From contig JANATG010000002.1 in NCBI GenBank assembly GCA_029449235.1, forward strand, positions 434,001 to 498,000: a DNA stretch of 64,000 nt, read 5' to 3'. The translations under genes were made by a program, and so were the position numbers. Within the stretch, counting starts at the first letter, position 1. Each line of letters begins with the position of its first letter. This DNA is from Linnemannia schmuckeri. Lineage: Eukaryota; Mortierellomycota; Mortierellomycetes; Mortierellales; Mortierellaceae. Below, one piece after another: positions 12,256 through 25,589 of the stretch. The notes beneath the pieces were generated by a model. That model worked only from the letters and a program-made list of their open reading frames with translations. It was not told where the DNA came from and did not search any database.

Positions 12256-15200
12256 ATGGACCCGCACATGGATATGGACATGGACAAGGATAAGGACACC
12301 TCCACACCAAAGGCCTACCAGCCTCGGTCCCATCCGCCTCAGCACCACCAGCAGCAGCCACCACAGCCACAGCAGGGTCACCGCATCGCGTCACCCCAGG
12401 CCCATATACATTCCCAAAGTGGTCCCTCTGCACACATCATGCCTCTCCAGCAGAGACCCAACTACTACAGATCCCCTCCCGGTCCCGCTGCCCCCTCTTC
12501 CTCTGCCGCTGGACACTACCGTCGACCCTCCTCCCCAGGTCCTTACGGGAACCCCCCTCCTGGCCCTTATGGCTCTGCACCCCCCGCCACATCCTACGCA
12601 GCCTATGGCCGCCACCAAGACTATGCAAAGGAGGATTATCGATACAGCCAGCAGCAGCAACAACAACAACCCTCTGAACGCCGTCGCGACTACGAGACTG
12701 CCGAGCACAACCACGAGTACGCTCCCATCTCGAGAGACCTCTACAGGTCGTCGTCCCCCACGCGTCATCACCACCAGCAGTCGAGAGAACCGGCCCCTGT
12801 TGCCACTACCGCCTCAAACCGTCGTGGCGCTCCGACTACAACCTCTGCCAGCTATGCTGCTCACCGTGGACAAAACACCCCACAGTCACATTCATCGATC
12901 TACCAGTCTGCCGGACCTGGACATGACCAAGACATGCACGAACGCGAGCTCGGGATGCGTTCAGCAGCTCATTCACCACCACTATCACGCACTGGTCATC
13001 CCTCATATGGCAACAGTACTGGCACAGCCAGGAATTACACTGCACGCTCTCCCTCGCCTGGACCCTATGGATCATCGCCGCCGGACAATATGTCATACCG
13101 CCATTACTACGAGCAACAGCAGCAACAGCAGCAACAGCAGCAGCAACATCAACGGCAGCAGCAGCAACAGCAGCAGCAGCATCGGACCTACCGGCAAGAG
13201 TACTATGTCTCTGACGGTGAAGGTGAAGGAAGCGCTATGGGACAGCATCATCCATACCAACAGCAGCAACAATCCCATACTTCTCGGGCACCGGCCTACC
13301 GGGCATGGCCTGCCGGCTCTCATGAAGCTGCTGGACGGGACTATCCACCCTCAGTGTCCCACCAGGTAGGATATTGGATACTATTTTTTGTACAGAGACA
13401 ATAGCGGGCAACAAAGCAATAATGCTGATTCTTCGCCTTTGTTCATTCATTCCTTTGCTTGCCGTGGCAACCTAGTCTCCATACTATGCAAATTCGCGGC
13501 AGTCAGTTCAATCTGATAGATACGAAAGCTCAGGCCCAGCACCTATTCGGCCCGTCTCTCCTTATCAATCGTCGTATGGACGCCCTCCTTCACACTCGGT
13601 TCATGCACCTACAAGCACTTGGACATCCACTCGTTCACCAGAGATTCCTCCTCGCACAGGGTTGAACTATCGCCGTCGATCGGCAAGTGTTGATGAGGGA
13701 ATTGATAGGGAAAAGGTAACTTTTATTTACAACAGCTGGTTGATAGATGTGTGTTTGTCTGAAAGATGGCACTGTTTACTTACACAGGGTTTGATATTTT
13801 TTGTTTCATGCGACTACGACAAACAATAACAATAATAGCATTACTACTCTCACTCGTATCACAACCCTGCCGCGATGGGAGCACGCTCAAGGTCTCCTCC
13901 ACCCCGTCCTCTATCGCCACCCATTCCACGAGCACACTCTCCCTCATACCAGGTATAACCCTTTGTTACTGCTCTCGAATTACACCCCTCTCATACAGTG
14001 TGGTATCCTGATCAACGTACTAATTTCCCTTTATCCCTCTTGATTTTGATCGCGAAGCAGTATAATTCCAGTCCTTACAACAGAGGAATGCCTCCATCAT
14101 ACAACGAGCCTACCTACATTTCATCCAGATCGCCTTCGCCTGTTCGACCCACAACACACCGCAGCGTTGAACGTAAGGCACCCGCCATGTCGATTGCTCA
14201 ACTCCTCAGTGACAAAACATCGCGGGACCCCTCGCCAGAGTACATGGAGGAGGAACCTATGGACGATAGATCCCGATCAGTATATCGCCATCCAGTCCAG
14301 GACCATCGCCATAGAGACCCATCGCCGGGCCCTATGCAGCGATACAGAGACAGGTCACCTATCCGAGAGCCATCAGTCCCACATCGTTACAACGACGCAC
14401 CACCTCGTGGTCCCGGACAATTGGCAGAGCGGGCAAGGATGCTTCCTACTCACAGCCCATTGGAAAGTGGTACCTCGTCGACCTTTCACCCAACTAGAGC
14501 AGATCCCAGAGATAGGGAGAGGAGCGTTACGGATTACCCGAGCGAGCCTGCTCTTTCAACAATGGTACGCCCAAGAGATGAGAAGAAAGTGGATCACCCT
14601 ATTTCACACGAGGATGCCCAGTCGACTTCTACATCATCTACCAGGACAGAGGTCTGGCCAGAGGTCGAGCGCCCCGACACTCCAGCCAACTCTCAGGAAG
14701 CCTTGGAGAAGGCTCAGCAATCGCCTGTGCAAGTCAAGCGTCGTGCCAAGGCAGAGCAGGACAAGCGCTCGGCCAAGGCAAAGACGGAAGAGACGGAGAC
14801 GCCTGTGGAGGAAGTCAAGGTCAAGGCGAAGCGTGGGCGCAAACCCAAGGTCAAGGAGAATCCTGTCGAGACCGCAGCGGCGGCCACTCCTTCTTCAATT
14901 GCGCCCAGTCCCATGATATCGTCTCGTCCAGAGCCATCAACTAAGGCCACTGCCAACAGCCTCAAAAGACGTGCGCCTGATACGGCCGCAGACGACAAAG
15001 AGACTGTGCCATTGGATCTCGCGCATATGAACGAGAGGAATGGAGCGAGTACCGGACGGGCGGTCTCCGACTCGGACGAGGACTTTGCACAGCATAAGGA
15101 TTTGATGACTTACATGCTGGAGGTTCATAAGCGTGGTCAAAAGGTCCAAAGGGCTTATGAGAAGCAAACTATCGTAAGTGTTACTTTTGAACATGAACAT

Positions 15201-18200
15201 TTATTTGATTTTTTATGACTAAAAGCTATACATTAGTATTAACAATATTTATTTTGTATGTTTCACGAATCATAGCGCAAGCGTCGGAAACTGCATGACA
15301 AGTTTTTGGCCAAGCAAGAGAAGCGACTAGAGTCCAAGGGGCCTGCTGATACATTGGAGGATGAGGGCTACCTGGGCACTCGTGCCCCTTCAACAGAGAC
15401 TAGGGAGTCATCTCAACAACCACTACCGGCACCGGCTACAAAAGGCCCTGGCAAAGGACGTGGACGGAAGAAGCTGCAGGCTGTACAAAGCTCAGATGGG
15501 GGTGTCAAGCATGAGCAGGATGACGATGCCATTTCTCACGAGACCGCGGCGGAACGAAAGAGACGTGAACGCAAGGAGGCCGCCACTGCGGCGGCGATGG
15601 CTCAAGTGCAGGCAATCAAGGCCAAAGCCAAAGCCCGTGCACAGGAGAGCGAGCAGGCTGCTCAGTCAGAAGGCATGGACGAGGATCATGACAACCACGT
15701 TCCCCGCCCAGACTTGTATGAAGACGAAAGTGACGACCAGGCGTTCGCGCAGGATGACCAGCGCGTCGATCTTGAGGCGACCGACAACGAGAAGGAGCCC
15801 GAGGATGAAAGCGTCATGGACGAAGAGACGCTTGCCAAACGCCAGGAAAAGGAGTACGAGGCTAAGCGCCGTGCCATCTGGGATCTCATTGCTCATCGAC
15901 AGATTCGCGAGGTGACTATAGCTTTGGATCTTTTTGACTTGTGCTGAAGTCTTTTTTTTTTGTGGGCAAAAATTAACAACCTTGATCTTTTTATCCCACA
16001 TTCTAGGTGGGTAAGATCGTGGCTAACACTACATCGGTTAGACTGCAGAACTGCAAGAAGGTGGCCCAGTTGTGCCAGCGAGAGTCTAGAAAGGCTGCCA
16101 TGCGAATGGTGAAGCCAAGCAGAGATGTTCACAACAGAGCGAGAAAGGTCAGCAAGGAGATGTTGTTCTTCTGGAAGCGTAACGAGAAGGAAGAGCGTGA
16201 CCTCAGGAAGAAGGCCGAGAAGGAGGCGATTGAGAAGCTTCGCATCGAGGAAGAAATGCGTGAAGCCCGTCGACAGGCTCGCAAACTCAACTTCTTGATT
16301 ACCCAGACCGAGCTCTACTCTCATTTCATTGGCAAGAAGATCGGAAGTAAGTATAATTCATGTCTGGTTGATAATAATTGCCTTGATGAACTGTTTTTTT
16401 TCAGCAAGGTGTCCTAGTAGTACTTATGACTAACTACTTTTCCAAAAATCTCAATTATCTGAAATAGCTGAAGCGGCAGAGGCGGATGACGACGCAACAC
16501 CTGTCAGGATGCAACCATCGAGCGATCCTTCACAGATGGCGATTGCTCAGGATCCCAACCATACTCCCATGGAAGGCGAACCCGACTTTGAGGAGGCAAC
16601 AGACGAAGCTCTAGAGGCGCAGGCCAAGTGGGGTGCGCAGCAAGCTTTGTTGGCTGCTCAGGAGAGAACCAAGACCTTTGACGCTGAAACCAAGGAGCTC
16701 CAACAGGCCCAGACTAACATTGCTCTTAACCAGGCTGACTGTAAGTATCTAACATACCAGTTGCAGCGCTTGTTTCAGTGTGCTATCATGTGATGAACGT
16801 TGTACTCACAGCACTGATTTTCTTTATGATGCAATAGTGGATGAGATGAACTTCCAGAATCCATCGAGTATGCCGACAGTGACGGAGATTGAGCAGCCCA
16901 AGATGTTGATGTGCCAGCTGAAGGGATATCAAATCAAGGGTCTGAACTGGTTGGCGAACTTGTACGAGCAAGGAATCAACGGTATCTTGGCTGACGAGAT
17001 GGGTTTGGGCAAGACGGTCCAGTCGATTTCGCTGATGGCTCACTTGGCCGAGTCGCAGAACATTTGGGGTCCTTTCTTGGTCATTGCCCCTGCCTCGACT
17101 CTTCATAACTGGCAGCAGGAATTTACAAAATTCACTCCTGACCTCAAGGCCCTGCCTTATTGGGGTAATCCCAAGGATCGCAAGACCCTCCGCACGTTCT
17201 GGAACAAGAAGCAGGTTTACAGTAAGGATGCGCCCTTCCACGTCCTCATCACCTCTTACCAGTTGGTCGTTTCGGACGAAAAGTACTTCCAGCGTGTCAA
17301 GTGGCAGTACATGGTTCTAGATGAGGCTCAGGCAATCAAGAGTTCTTCGAGTGCTCGTTGGAAGACGCTGCTCGGATTCAACTGCCGTAACCGTCTGTTG
17401 CTGACGGGAACGCCCATCCAGAACAGTATGCAGGAACTGTGGGCTCTTCTCCACTTTATCATGCCTAGTCTGTTCGATTCGCACGAGGAGTTCAGCGAGT
17501 GGTTCTCCAAGGATATCGAGTCTCATGCTGAGAACAAGGGAACCCTCAACGAGCACCAGCTCAAACGTCTCCATATGATCCTCAAGCCTTTCATGTTGCG
17601 TCGCATCAAGAAGAATGTCCAAAACGAGCTTGGCGACAAGGTAACTATTTCTTGAAACAATTGTACTGTTTTGCTGTTGCACGTTTGATGCATGTACGCA
17701 TAACTAACAACGTCTTTCAAAATGTCATTGTAATAGATCGAGCTGGAAGTGAGCTGTGAACTGACGGCACGACAGAGGGCGCTGTACAGAGGATTGAAGG
17801 AAAAGATTTCGATCGCAGAGTTGCTGGAGACGGCAACATCACTTAACAACAACGACTCTGTTGACAGCTTGATGAACTTGGTCATGCAGTTCCGTAAGGT
17901 GTGCAACCACCCAGAGTTGTTTGAACGTGCCGATGTGGTCTCGCCTTTGGCCTTGTGCTCGTTCAGTCAAACACCATCCATTGCGCGCGAGGGAGACGAT
18001 CTCTTTGTGGCGTACACAACCAAGAGCAGGATATCTTACTCGATCCCCAAGCGCCTTTATCGCGAGGGTGGTCTTTTGAAGGTTCCCTCTGAAGAGTCAA
18101 ACGCTGGACGCGACACCAAATACCTTGACAAGCTGCTTAACATCTGGACCCCGGACAACATTGCAGAGTCGATGTACGAGGAGGATGGCGCGTATTCGTT

Positions 18201-19845
18201 CTTGCGGTTCACAGACTACTCCCCTAGCCAAGCCAGCAAGGTCTTCAAGGGACACCTTCTGGAGCGATTCGCACAGCACTTGGAGATCGCTGAGGAGCGC
18301 TCCCGACGTGGATATGGACTCGGCCACGACGATTCGGACTCGGAGCTCCCTGGAAGCACATATGCTAAATTTTTGATCTGCGAGACTCAGGACCCCTTCT
18401 CAATCAGCAATCGGTCGCTCTTGAGTCACACTCAGCAACTCGGATCTGTTCTTGAGAGTTCAGAGTTGGGCGAGTACGTGCCGATCATGGAACCAGCCTA
18501 CCGACCTAAGGCAGTGGCACCTCCGATCGAGATAATTTGCTCGGACCGTAGCTTCTTGGTGGACCAGCAGGAGCAGCTATTTGACCAAAAGATGCGCCAG
18601 TTGCTGCTGGGTGTCTCTGACTTCAAGACCGAGGCCTCGCACCAGGAGGAAGTTGCGCCCATGATGGATCTCTGGAGAGTTAACAATGGACGCGGATTGC
18701 TGGGTGAACCCTCGATCAGCTCAATGGGTTACTCGACGATTGAGGTGCCTCAGATGAAGCAGTTGGTCATGGACTCTGGAAAGTTGGCGGTGCTGGACAA
18801 GCTGCTGGTGGAACTCAAGGCTGGTGGACATCGTGTGTTGGTCTACTTCCAGATGACAAAGATGATTGACTTGATGGAGGAATACCTCACGTACCGTCAG
18901 TACAAGTACCTCCGTCTAGATGGATCGTCCAAGATTTCGGATCGTCGAGACATGGTGACGGATTGGCAGACGCGGCCCGAGATCTTTATCTTCCTGCTGA
19001 GTACCCGTGCAGGAGGTCTCGGAATCAACTTGACGGCAGCCGACACGGTCATCTTTTACGACAGCGACTGGAACCCGACGGTGGATCAGCAGGCCATGGA
19101 CCGTGCCCATCGTTTGGGACAGACACGCCAGGTCACGGTGTACCGTCTTATTACGCGAGGTACTATCGAGGAGCGTATCTTGCAGCGTGCCAAGCAGAAG
19201 GATGAAATCCAGAAGGTAGTTATCTCTGGAGGCGAGTTCAAGCAGAGCGTGGACTTTAAGCCTCGCGAGATTGTGTCACTACTGCTGGATGACGACGAGT
19301 TGGCGAGCAAGCTGCAGGAGCAGCAATTGAAGCGCAAGATCGACGAGGAGGAGGCCAAGAACTCGAGGAAGGGAGGCAGTGGATCCAAGGATGCAACACA
19401 GCAAAGAGCCTCGAAGCGGAGCAAGAAGGATGGCAAGGGTGACAGTACAAATGTTGCGACGCCCATCTCGACACCGTCGAGCTCTGCCGCAGCTACTCCT
19501 GGCAAACCCCGGACGTTGGAGGAGATGTGGGCCGATCTGGATGCTCAGGCAGCAGCTGCTGCAGAGGCCGCGAATACGCCAAACGAAGGAGGTTCAGGCG
19601 GTAAGGGCAAACGGGGTCGTTCCACGAAGGAAAAGGCGCCCAAGGAGCCCAAGCCAAAGAAAGAGAAGGAACCAAAGGCCAAGAAGCCTGCCAAGCTCGG
19701 CAAGAAGGCCCAGGCGGCTGCTGATGCTGCTGCTGCCGCCACCGCTTCTGTTGCTGGTGGTATTGGCGGTGAAAGTGGCTTTGAAGGAAACGGCTTTGGA
19801 TATGGCGACGATGGAGACCTGGACGTAGACCGGATGGAAATGTAG
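12256..19845 (+). CDS. INO80: INO80 chromatin-remodelling ATPase (9 exons, about 2245 aa)
   Basis: Catalytic Snf2-type subunit of the INO80 complex, which slides nucleosomes and acts in transcription, replication and repair. Exons: 12256-13365, 13476-13715, 13839-13952, 14061-15173, 15276-15911, 16007-16346, 16468-16740, 16838-17640, 17737-19845; the summed length is an exact multiple of three. Residues 1 to about 860 are low-complexity (Gln, Pro, Ser, His) with poly-Gln. A basic/acidic linker follows, then the DBINO region (about 1065-1190, with NCKKVAQLCQRESRKAAMR). The ATPase lobe has Walker A DEMGLGKT near residue 1333 and DEAQ near 1437, plus LTGTPIQN. Lobe 2 has STRAGGLGINLTAADTVI and DRAHRLGQTRQ near 1995. 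About 250-300 residues separate the two lobes, the long insertion that marks INO80 against Swr1 or Snf2. The tail is Ala/Lys-rich. The ATG at 12256 is the first in frame; an alternative start further inside exon 1 cannot be excluded. Confidence 0.95.
13111..13182 (+). repeat. CAG/CAA poly-glutamine tract in INO80 exon 1
   Basis: A mixed CAG/CAA trinucleotide tract encodes two Gln runs broken by His-Gln-Arg. It lies in the disordered N-terminal region, where length variation is expected to be tolerated. Confidence 0.85.
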
Positions 19846-20183
19846 TTTGTAGTTCTCTTTTTTTTTACGTTTTTGTCCTGGAGGGAGTAGGGGTGTTGGG
19901 ATGAGGAAGGAAGGATGGAGGAGGGATTTTGGATAATTCTCTTTTTTTTTTTAGCAAGCGCAACATGTACAAGTACCAAATAATAACCACTTTTTCTCTC
20001 GAGTAGCACTTTTGATGTAAACATGCAATGTGAATGCGAGAAGCAAACAAAGAAGGGAGCGAGAAAACGTCTGTGTCAAAAATGAAAATATTTGTAAACA
20101 CAGGGTTGGCAGAGTGTTTAATGAGGTGTATCTAGACTTTTTCGATCTTTCCTTCAAACAATCCCGATTCCTGGAACATGCCG
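19846..20183. other. INO80 3' flank
   Basis: No gene is seen. The region has short T runs directly after the INO80 stop and separates it from the minus-strand pseudogene pair. Confidence 0.4.
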
Positions 20184-21500
20184 TCAAATCCAATCAGCTT
20201 TGAACCCTGTAGCAGTTCTGTCATCGTCCGACTGCTCTAGTTGCAATCGTTGCTGTTCCTGAAGGCGAAGTTCCTGTCGCTCTTGAAATGCCTTGACTTT
20301 CCGTGCAGTGTTGTACCTCCTCCGATCAAACATAAAGGTGCGATCGTCTCGGCTGCATTCAAGCTCCCAAAGATCGCACCACAGACCGAATACCTTAGCC
20401 TCAAGTTCCAACTCGCCACAGCCTCCTTGCGCATGATCACCTAGACAGTGTCGGCTACAGTTCAGACAACGAGTAAACAAGCCGGGAAAAAAAGTGAAAA
20501 AGAACCTAGATTTCGAACGGAGATGATGTGGGATGCGAGTGGTGGAGGGCTGGATCGTGTCATAGACGTGGCGAGCCAGAGGCAGCCTAAATGGCTATAA
20601 CGAGGATTCTGTCGAAGGAGGGTGGTGTTTTTGTAGTACCCGGCTTGGGAGTACTGTTTGTTGGAGAGCATGCTAATGATTGCTGCAACGCAGAGCGAGC
20701 AAGTGACGGTTGTGAGTGCTCGGTGGTTCCTGAAGGGGCGAGTGAAGAAGCAGTGTGTGCTTGGTACATGGACTGGAGGTATTAAGAAGGAGGGTAAGGA
20801 CGACTGGAAGCTGGTGTTGATGGGAGTTGATATACATTTGTGAAACAGAAGGGTGTTCCCACACGTGGCGGTTGGTTATGAATGACGATGTTTCCGTTCC
20901 TGTTCCTGTTCCTGGAGACGCACTTTGTTCTCGATTCGGTAGGCGATGGACGTTTCGACGAGGGCTGGGACACTCAGTGCGTGGGCTAGGTATGGCTGAG
21001 CATGCCACTAACGACAGTGGTAGTTTGTTATTTTTCCATCAAAAGATTGACCAAACGACTCCCTGGGATTCTAATACCTCCAAGGCATACTAATAGACGG
21101 ATGAAGATATAGAATTACCAGACCTAGAGTGATCAGGGCTGGGATCACGACGGAGAAACAGCCTTCCATGGAGGAGAGCCAGGCTGGAAGGCTGCCATAG
21201 GGAGACTTGCGGTAGAGGAGGATCGGGCTCACGATTGAGGCAGCTTAGTAAATGAGTAGGAGCCAGAAGAGCGAAACTGCGGATGAGAAAAGGCTGGAGA
21301 GAATGGAAGAGTGACTTCAAAATGAAGGTCTCTGCAGCGGAGATAAGATATCGTGTAGCCAAGCAAATGTGCAAGATGGTGCAAGGATGAGGAGTTGAAA
21401 GGATTTAGCGAAGAAGAGGAGAATGCGATGGTGACGGGAACTGATGCCGGTGCTGAGGAGTTATGATATTGAGCACGATTTCCGGTTAAGGGCGAGCGAA
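20184..21500 (-). pseudogene. decayed multi-span membrane protein gene, copy A
   Basis: Minus-strand segments match, in order, segments of the copy at 22.1-23.3 kb: LLGYTISYLRCR (about 21370), a hydrophobic SLFWLLLIY ending in a stop (about 21250), LITLGL (about 21130), then PYLAHALSVPALVE and IAYRIENK (about 20930-21000), and near the end FDRRRYNTARKV (about 20310). Alternating hydrophobic segments and charged loops suggest a polytopic membrane protein of unknown family. Frame changes and a stop inside the second hydrophobic segment, and a frame change just before the RRRYN motif, break the reading. A real intron may lie near 21010-21110. I do not recognise the family. Confidence 0.5.
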
Positions 21501-22072
21501 GTAGAAGAATGGATGGGAATGAACTGGAAATATGGGCAGAAGGGAATGAGGTGTGTTTATGTGAGTTTAAGAGGAAGGATGAGGCGATGAAGGAAGTTGA
21601 AAATAAGGACCGAAAGATGATTGAAAAGAAAAAAAAGCAGAAAAGGCGAGAGCCAACCATAATACAACAACAACCCATGGATTCTTTGTGCACTGTATGG
21701 TCTGAGCTCTCGCACACTTCCGTTGCCTGCCATCCTTCTTTGTCAAGGCAAGGGAAGGGGAAGGTTGTAGCTGCTGTAGAAATGCAGCCTAACACTGCAG
21801 GCAGGCAGGCACATGGTTCAATTGCTTGCTTATTTTGAGAGTATAAGAAAACTGGCCTGTTTATTCGTGCATGTAGTCTTGCCAACATATCCGAAAACCA
21901 TGTTTAAAAAACAGCGCGGGAACCGAAAGAATATATGTTTGTGGTCCAGAACAAGGTTTATTTCGTAGATGTCTGAAGATGCTTTGGGAGATGGAAAAGC
22001 GTTCATGGCAAAGGAAAAAAAAATACCGAATGTGATTATTGTATGGGTAATAGAGAGTATAATGGAAACTAC

Positions 22073-23275
22073 TCAGGCCTCAATCTTGCCATCATACGAT
22101 TCTGGTTCCTCGAACTTGCCATCATCAACGTCTACCAGCTCCACCTCGCCATCTTGCGATTGCGATTGCTGTTTGTGTTTTTGCACCTTCCTTGTCGTGT
22201 TGTATCGCCTCTGATCAAAAATGGATGTCAAAATCGCCTCGAGCGCCATCAGGAAGCTGAAGAGAACACCTACAAAAGAATATCCCGTTCGGACTCCACT
22301 CCTTGCATATCCGCAACCATCTCGCAAAAAAGGTGAAATGAGAACAGGCCATGATAGAAGTGCGAGCGCCGGAAAGTCTGTAAAAACGAAACGGAGGACT
22401 GGATGGAGATCCGGGGCGGGACGAGTGACGGTCGATCGGACTGTCGAAATGACGGCTTGGAACCAAAGGAGACGGGCTATGATGTGCGTAGATATCTCTT
22501 ACGATGTAATGTTCGTCAGCGCGTGTTCTCTAGCGCCGAACAAGAGAGTGATGGCCAGCCCTACAACGACAGCGCCAGCAATAGAGGCAACAACGCGGAG
22601 GTTACGGAAAGAATACGGACCGTAGAACAACATGCGCTGACGAGGGAAGGCGCTGCTGATAGCTTTTTATTGGTGATGGACAATACGCACTTGTGGAGAC
22701 AGAAGAATTTCCCACAAGTAATGGGAGCAGGTTGCTGCCGCTGGCGAGGAGGCAATTGAATGTCGAGTCGGTAGGTGGTGCACGCCTTGATGAGGACAGG
22801 GAGACTCAGTGCTAGGGCAAGATACGGATGAGGATACTGCTGACGTATTGACATTCTTGAAATATGTCCTCCCAATGTTCCTCAGAGTCAAACATTTGGG
22901 TGTAAGCAGGCTGGATGACATAGGCGGCCAAGCCAAGAGTAACCAGGGCGGAGATCATGATGGAAAAGTAGCACTCCTTGGGTGACAAGCAGTGTGGACG
23001 GCGGCCGTAGGTAGATTGACGGGAAAGGACTAAGCGCTTACGACGGCAGTGATGAGGTAAATGGGGGGGAGCCAGCAGAGTGGATTGCAAACATGAAAAA
23101 CTCTTGAGCAGGAGGGAGAATGACCTTGAATTGGGTAATTCTGCAGTGAAGGTAAGCTATGACGTATCCAAACAGGGCGATTGACACCAAGACAATGAGG
23201 AGCTGAAGAAGTTTGAAGAGAATGGAGAGCGGACTCTTGTCGAGTTTTGGTAATGGTGGTATTATTTCTGTGCTG
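22073..23275 (-). pseudogene. putative multi-span membrane protein gene, copy B (frame-broken)
   Basis: Paralogue of the neighbouring copy A, same strand. Minus-strand reading gives LLQLLIVLVSIALFGYVIAY (about 23160-23220), LCWLPPIYLITAVV (about 23045), SIMISALVTLGLAAYVI (about 22950), PYLALALSLPVLIKACTTYR (about 22770-22840), LRVVASIAGAVVVGLAITLL (about 22540-22600), FPALALLSWPVLISPFL (about 22350) and GYSFVGVLFSFLMALEAILT (about 22240), ending with FDQRRYNTTRKV and a Gln/Asp-rich tail. This gives six or seven spans. Several joins need one-base shifts that no GT-AG intron explains, and I find no clear start ATG. It is either a pseudogene or a gene whose exon structure I could not resolve. 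Function unknown. Confidence 0.5.
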
Positions 23276-23368
23276 GGAAATGAGAGAGAGTGGATGTAGG
23301 GAATAGGTGAAGATGAACTGAAGGAGGAGGAAAACGATTTGAGTGAAGGAAAAAAAAGGACTGGGTTG

Positions 23369-23407
<39 letters not shown>

Positions 23408-25589
23408 CAAGTGATAACTTAAAAGCCAAGGACAACAGGCCAAGGACAACAGGCCAAGGCATCTTCGATTGCATGAGTCCATTTTTACCGAGTAAGAAAA
23501 ACTAAGTTTATTTATGGCTGTTGTTTCCGAGTCCAACTTTCAAGTAGTTTCTCCTGACCTCCTGTGTGTGCCAGTGGAGTAAAAAACGACAGCCATTTTT
23601 TTTTTTCAAAATGGGAGTTAGCCTTGCTTGGCGATTGGGTATAACTTATGCCTATTTCGGACGTATAAAGTCCAAGTGATCTTGGCAAAAACGATAGCTA
23701 CATGTAGCAGCCGCTATATCATTTTCTCTTTTATTCCCTACTGTGACTGATAGGACACGGTCGGTTTGAATTTCACTGGTCTAAGTAGCATTGCAGTAGA
23801 ATGCATCATAGTCAACACAGAAAAAAATAAAATTGTTGCTCACAAATTTTGGTGGGACAACCAGAACGAAAGGTCGAATAGGGTGCAGGAGAATGGGGCG
23901 GAGGAGGAAGAATCGATCATACGATTATAAGGCATGGGTATTATTGCTCCCGTATCGCGTGACTTGTGCAACGGACAGAATGCATACGAATGCGAACACC
24001 AAATGCATGGTAATGTGCTCATTTCGGATATCGGCATACGAAAAAATAACGTTCAACGGCCTGAGGAAACATATGTGCCTTAGCTTTTTTTTTATTGTGA
24101 GCTATGGCAACATAGAGACACATAAAAACGCGCAAGTACTACAAGAGATGCCTGTCGATAACAACGAACGTTGTACTTGTACCCTCGTATATGTAGAACA
24201 TGAAATCTACATATTTTCCAGCACAACTGTAAGCCCATAAATGGATGCTGAAGTAAGTTGAAAGTGAGGCATGAGATCGTTCAGACATGCCGCAAATGGC
24301 CACTATATTTCGGTGTTACCTCCTTATTTTGCAAGTATCTCAGTGATAAGAGGCAAATGGACGAAACGAAGTTATTCAAAAAGAGGGGCGCGAACGAACG
24401 TAGGCGAAGCTAAGCCTTTTGAGCACACTGGTTGCTCTCAAGGTCATGAACAGCAGCCTACTTGGAGGTACCACGGGCCATTTTACGAAATATTAAACCT
24501 GCCTGCTGTACCACTCTGCTTCGAAAACTCAAGGGTACTCTCACTTAAACTAACAACGCCGTGAATGTTGCTGCGTGTTGCTGCGTGTTGCCTCGTGTCT
24601 CCAATGCTTACATGACTACAGATCGGTAGAGCATTAGTTAACGGCAGTTAGAGACCGTAGGTCCTTGTTGTAACTCAATTGAACACTAGAGAGTGCCTAA
24701 ACAAAGTGTACAGGGAGTAGTTAGATGACCATAAACACCACAGATATATCGTCTCCCTCATGGTCGCGTTTTTCTTTCCTTTCTCCCAAGAACTCCTTGC
24801 AATGAGAATAATTCTGCCAAAGGGTTCACTGAGCTGAATGTCGACTGTGGAGGTCATTGGTTGAGATCAGGCGGGTGATGAGTCCTGCGGGAGAGATGAT
24901 GAACGAAGCAGCATTCGTCATCAGGCTGACATAGACCTGCTAACTTGTTGGCTGTGCGTTTGTGCTATTGAAGTGGAAGGTTACAATGAGATATGGCAGG
25001 TTAGCAGAGAGTTGCGCGACAAAATACAGAAGAGGAAACAGGCAGAGGCAAGGTAGAGGTGATTAATCTATTGGTCAAAACGCACTTTGTTTAGACAAGG
25101 TTGTTCGGGAACGCATTCAAATATTATTGACAGACGTTCCGAGAAGTGTGCAGTGCGGAGATGAGTTGACGTCAAGCACCAGTGAGTGGTTGTCGGTGAC
25201 GAATAGAGTGAGATACTACTCGGTGGTCGTCACCGGATGTTCTTGTGCACTGAGGACGAGGAGAGTGGTGGTTCACAAAAGCCAATGAAGAAGGGTGTGG
25301 GAACGAACAAGAAAAACGACATATAGTTGCTGTTGCAAGAAAGCGCGAGAAAGAGCAGGGGAAGGAATGGAATTGCATGAGTTGCAATAGAGAGAAGAGG
25401 GCAAGCAGAAGGGCAGGATTTTGATAGCTGCCCTCTCTTTTCATTTTTTCCGTTTTGACTCGATATAAGCATTTTGATTTTGTTTTCTTGTCTCTTACAC
25501 TTTTATTCTTCCAAGTATTCATGGGCCGAAATTAGGGGAGCCTTTCAGGAGGGAAGGCTTATAGTACACCTTACACTATGAATCCAGCC
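23276..25589. other. gene-poor region
   Basis: No supported gene. It contains a poly-A run (about 23373-23404), a short direct repeat of the unit AGGACAACAGGCCA at about 23427-23460, and three GTTGCTGCGT-like direct repeats at 24563-24595. The remaining sequence has no consistent reading frame. Confidence 0.4.

Noticed and set aside
12391..13369. Overlapping open frames inside INO80 exon 1 on both strands
   Set aside because: Shadows of the CAG/CCN-rich coding exon; the INO80 frame joins correctly to all later exons.
24611..24670. tRNA-like stretch with GATCGGTAGAGCATTAG
   Set aside because: It matches a tRNA D-arm/A-box, but no anticodon stem, proper B-box or acceptor stem can be paired around it. 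At best a tRNA or SINE relic.
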